Assembly (NCBI RefSeq): GCF_020084865.1 | Contig: NZ_CP071953.1 | Location: forward strand, 372,001 to 436,000 | Reading direction: 5' to 3' | DNA: 64,000 bases | From: Candidatus Kaistella beijingensis | GTDB taxonomy: Bacteria; Bacteroidota; Bacteroidia; Flavobacteriales; Weeksellaceae | In this document: positions 61,828 to 64,000 of the stretch, piece by piece | Layout of the letters: each line of letters begins with the position of its first letter | How positions within the stretch are numbered: the stretch's first letter is position 1 | Translations under genes and position numbers: made by a program | Notes under the pieces: generated by a model | Database searches by the model: none | What the model was told of the DNA's origin: nothing | The model's input: the letters and a program-made list of their open reading frames with translations, nothing else

Positions 61828-63343
61828 ATTCACCTTCTTGGTACGAAACCACATCATACAAATCCGTTCTTCGGTCGCTGATGGTGCGGACTGCGCCGTA
61901 ATGATGAAGTTCTTTCAATAAATTCAAATCTACATCCACAATCAGCGTGGTTTCGGTATTCGGCGTCGCTTCACCTTTTATCGCATTCGATGGAAACGGA
62001 AAATCAGAAGGCGTGAAAACCGCAGCCTGCCCGTACTGAATATCCATATTATTCACACCTGGTAAATTTCCTACGCAACCTGCAATTGCGACATAGCATT
62101 CATTTTCAATCGCTCTCGCTGCAGCGCAGTGACGAACTCTTGTGTACGCATTTTGCGTGTCGGTAAGGAATGGAACAAACAAAATTTTCATTCCTTGTTG
62201 CGCCAAAAGTCTTGGTAATTCCGGGAATTCCACATCATAGCAAATGACCAAACCTACCTTGCCGCAGTCGGTGTCGATGACTTTGATTTCGTTTCCGCCT
62301 TTCATCCCATAATATTTCCTTTCATTGGGCGTGATGTGGATTTTTCGGTATTCATCAATTTTTCCGTTTCGATGAAGAAGATAACTCACATTGTACAGTT
62401 CGCCATTTTCTTCGATCGGCATACTTCCAGCGATGATATTGATGTTGTAGCCAATCGCAAACTCAGAAATTTTACGTTTTATTTCTTCAGTAAATTCTGC
62501 CAGTTTCAACATACTTTCTCTTTCCGAAAGATGATTGAAAGGAGCGAGAAGTGGCGTGTTAAACAATTCCGGAAACATAATGAAATCCGATTTGTAATCC
62601 GCCATCACATTCACGAAAAATTCTACCTGTTCATAAAACGCTTCAATATCTTTGAAATGCCGCATCTGCCACTGAACCAAACCCAACCGAATCACCGAAT
62701 CCTGCATGGTGTTTGGCTTTTTGCTGTAATAAATATTGTTCCACTGCAACAAAACCGCATTTTCTTCGGAATGAGAATCCTCGGGTAAATAATTTTTAAG
62801 AATTCGCACAGGAAGAAAATTGTTTGCCAGCTGAAAACTCAGGACCGGATCATAAAGCTCTTTTTTTCGAACCTGTTGAATGTATTGCCGCGGAGAAAGT
62901 TCTGCACTGTACAAATGATAATTTGGAATTCTGCCACCAACAATGATGGATTTTAAATTGAGTTTTTCGCAAAGTTCTTTTCTCGCGTCATATAACCTTC
63001 TCGCCAATCGAAGTTCGCGATATTCTGGATCTACAAAAATTTCGATTCCGTATAAAACATTTCCGGTTTCAGAATGGGTGTTGAAGGTATAATTTCCGGT
63101 AATTTCAGCATAAGTGTGATCGTCGCCGAAAAGTTCGTATTGTACAATTAAGGACAAACAAACCGCCGCAATTTTATCATTAACCGTGATGCAGATCTGC
63201 CCATCGGGAAAAATTTTGATAAGTTTTTCGATGCTTTTTTTTGACCATATATTTTCAGACATTGCGGGATATGCCTTTTTCATGGCTTCTCTCAGTTCGT
63301 TGTAATCGTCAATTTTTAAGTTTCTTATATCAATCTGCATCAT
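61826..63343 (-). CDS. GNAT acetyltransferase-nitrilase fusion protein
   Basis: A 505-residue two-domain protein. Residues 1-150 form a GNAT domain (EIFVDPEYRELRLARRLYDA with the acetyl-CoA pocket near RxxRxxRxLY). Residues 215-500 form a carbon-nitrogen hydrolase with the triad Glu in FPELFNTP, Lys in EYRKIHITPNER and Cys in LVICYDVEFPE. This fusion is a known branch of the nitrilase superfamily; the substrate is unknown. I start at the ATG pair at 63338-63343 (MMQIDIRNLK). It starts 13 bp after the anmK stop, so both are likely on one transcript. Confidence 0.88.
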   Translation of the reverse strand: MMQIDIRNLKIDDYNELREAMKKAYPAMSENIWSKKSIEKLIKIFPDGQICITVNDKIAAVCLSLIVQYELFGDDHTYAEITGNYTFNTHSETGNVLYGIEIFVDPEYRELRLARRLYDARKELCEKLNLKSIIVGGRIPNYHLYSAELSPRQYIQQVRKKELYDPVLSFQLANNFLPVRILKNYLPEDSHSEENAVLLQWNNIYYSKKPNTMQDSVIRLGLVQWQMRHFKDIEAFYEQVEFFVNVMADYKSDFIMFPELFNTPLLAPFNHLSERESMLKLAEFTEEIKRKISEFAIGYNINIIAGSMPIEENGELYNVSYLLHRNGKIDEYRKIHITPNERKYYGMKGGNEIKVIDTDCGKVGLVICYDVEFPELPRLLAQQGMKILFVPFLTDTQNAYTRVRHCAAARAIENECYVAIAGCVGNLPGVNNMDIQYGQAAVFTPSDFPFPSNAIKGEATPNTETTLIVDVDLNLLKELHHYGAVRTISDRRTDLYDVVSYQEGE

Positions 63344-63356
63344 TTTTAATTTTAAT

Positions 63357-64000
63357 TTAAACAATAATTCCCGATGAATGGTCGAGAGAACTTCCTGTTG
63401 CCGATGAAAGCACATTAATTTCATTATTCACCCTTAAAACGCCCATGAAAGCGAAAATTAAGGCTTCTTTAAAATCAATAATTTTGCTTTCCGGAATAAA
63501 GATTTCGGTTTGTGTTTTGGATTTTATCCTTTCTATTAAATACGAATTATAAGTTCCGCCGCCGGTGAATAGAACTTTGCTTAATTGGTTTTTATTGAAA
63601 ACCTCCGCAATTTGAAAAGCGGCGTGTTCTGTGAAAGTCGCCAAAACGTTTTCCGAATCTTCATCAGTTAATATAGGCAAAATATTTTCATTAACCCATT
63701 CAATTCCTAAAGATTTTGGTGGATTTTCCTGATAGAAATTTAATGAATTTAGTAGTGTTAAAGCTTCAAAGTTCACTTTTCCGTTTCGTGCAAAATCACC
63801 ATTTTCATCGTAGTTTTTACCTAAACTTTGTGCAAATTTATTCAAGACAATATTGACCGGACAAATATCGAAAGCTATTCTTTTTCCATCTTTTTTAAAG
63901 GAGATATTGCAGAATCCGCCAATGTTCAAACACGCATCAAATTCAGAAAATAATAATTCATCACCGATTGGAACTAAAGGTGCACCATTTCCACCCATCA
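63357..64000 (-). CDS. anmK: Anhydro-N-acetylmuramic acid kinase (partial)
   Basis: The C-terminal 214 or so residues of AnmK; the start lies beyond the window end. AnmK phosphorylates 1,6-anhydro-MurNAc from cell-wall turnover. The segment GGNGAPLVPIGDELLF is the family's internal motif (the Met before it is not a start codon choice). NIGGFCNIS, TFTEHAAFQIAEVF and LFTGGGTYNSYL follow, and the chain ends SSLDHSSGIIV. The nitrilase fusion gene starts 13 bp downstream. Confidence 0.9.
   Translation of the reverse strand, partial: MGGNGAPLVPIGDELLFSEFDACLNIGGFCNISFKKDGKRIAFDICPVNIVLNKFAQSLGKNYDENGDFARNGKVNFEALTLLNSLNFYQENPPKSLGIEWVNENILPILTDEDSENVLATFTEHAAFQIAEVFNKNQLSKVLFTGGGTYNSYLIERIKSKTQTEIFIPESKIIDFKEALIFAFMGVLRVNNEINVLSSATGSSLDHSSGIIV

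Overview
The window looks like chromosomal DNA of a flavobacterium, most likely Weeksellaceae (Chryseobacterium/Kaistella-like). The evidence is low G+C, Bacteroidota-type promoters (TTG about 19-20 nt before TAnnTTTG), few Shine-Dalgarno sites, a short 288-residue primary sigma factor, a type IX secretion (T9SS) protein PorQ plus a T9SS cargo protein, a TamL outer-membrane assembly lipoprotein, and an atpD-atpC pair separated from the other ATP synthase genes. I see no prophage, insertion sequence, CRISPR array, rRNA or tRNA.

Layout. 0.3-8 kb: serine biosynthesis run serC-serA-DUF1015 and a secreted M28 peptidase (minus strand), then a ferredoxin divergent from an acyl-CoA reductase and a sugar epimerase. 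8-15 kb: gyrA, a TPR protein, an Xaa-Pro aminopeptidase and rpoD. 15-22 kb: less conserved ground with hairpin-rich repeats, a T9SS cargo protein, an aldo/keto reductase, an RRM protein and a DUF4153/BlaI/PAP2 group. 22-32 kb: pdhA-pdhC, a LolD-like ATPase, radC with a FemAB-like gene, soluble pyrophosphatase, and a membrane pyrophosphatase carrying a C-terminal OmpA domain. 32-43 kb: a propeller-M28-PDZ peptidase, a broken lipoprotein gene, tamL, an rRNA/tRNA methyltransferase, a YtxH/holin-like membrane trio, cmk, a GIY-YIG-type gene, porQ, pyrH and frr. 43-50 kb: small metabolic and regulatory genes, ribF, atpD-atpC. 50-64 kb: two PLP enzymes that fit sulfonolipid (capnine) synthesis, a DUF2723 glycosyltransferase-like membrane protein, kdsA, a TonB-dependent receptor, a GNAT-nitrilase fusion and the C-terminal part of anmK.

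How genes may work together. SerA and SerC make O-phosphoserine. The cysteine-synthase-like and SPT-like genes at 50.9-53.4 kb match the cysteate synthase and cysteate acyltransferase of sulfonolipid synthesis, a route that can start from phosphoserine and sulfite. PorQ, the T9SS cargo, TamL, KdsA, the TonB receptor and the secreted peptidases are envelope or secretion functions typical of the phylum.

The most interesting signals are: the OmpA domain on the proton-pumping pyrophosphatase; the phosphoserine-to-sulfonolipid link; a family of palindromic repeats whose apex is the very stable GCGAAGC mini-hairpin, one of which seems to have been absorbed into the coding frame of pdhC; a perfect hairpin plus T-run between atpD and atpC; and a lone GIY-YIG-type gene between cmk and porQ. 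All assignments come from reading motifs and context by eye; no database search was run.
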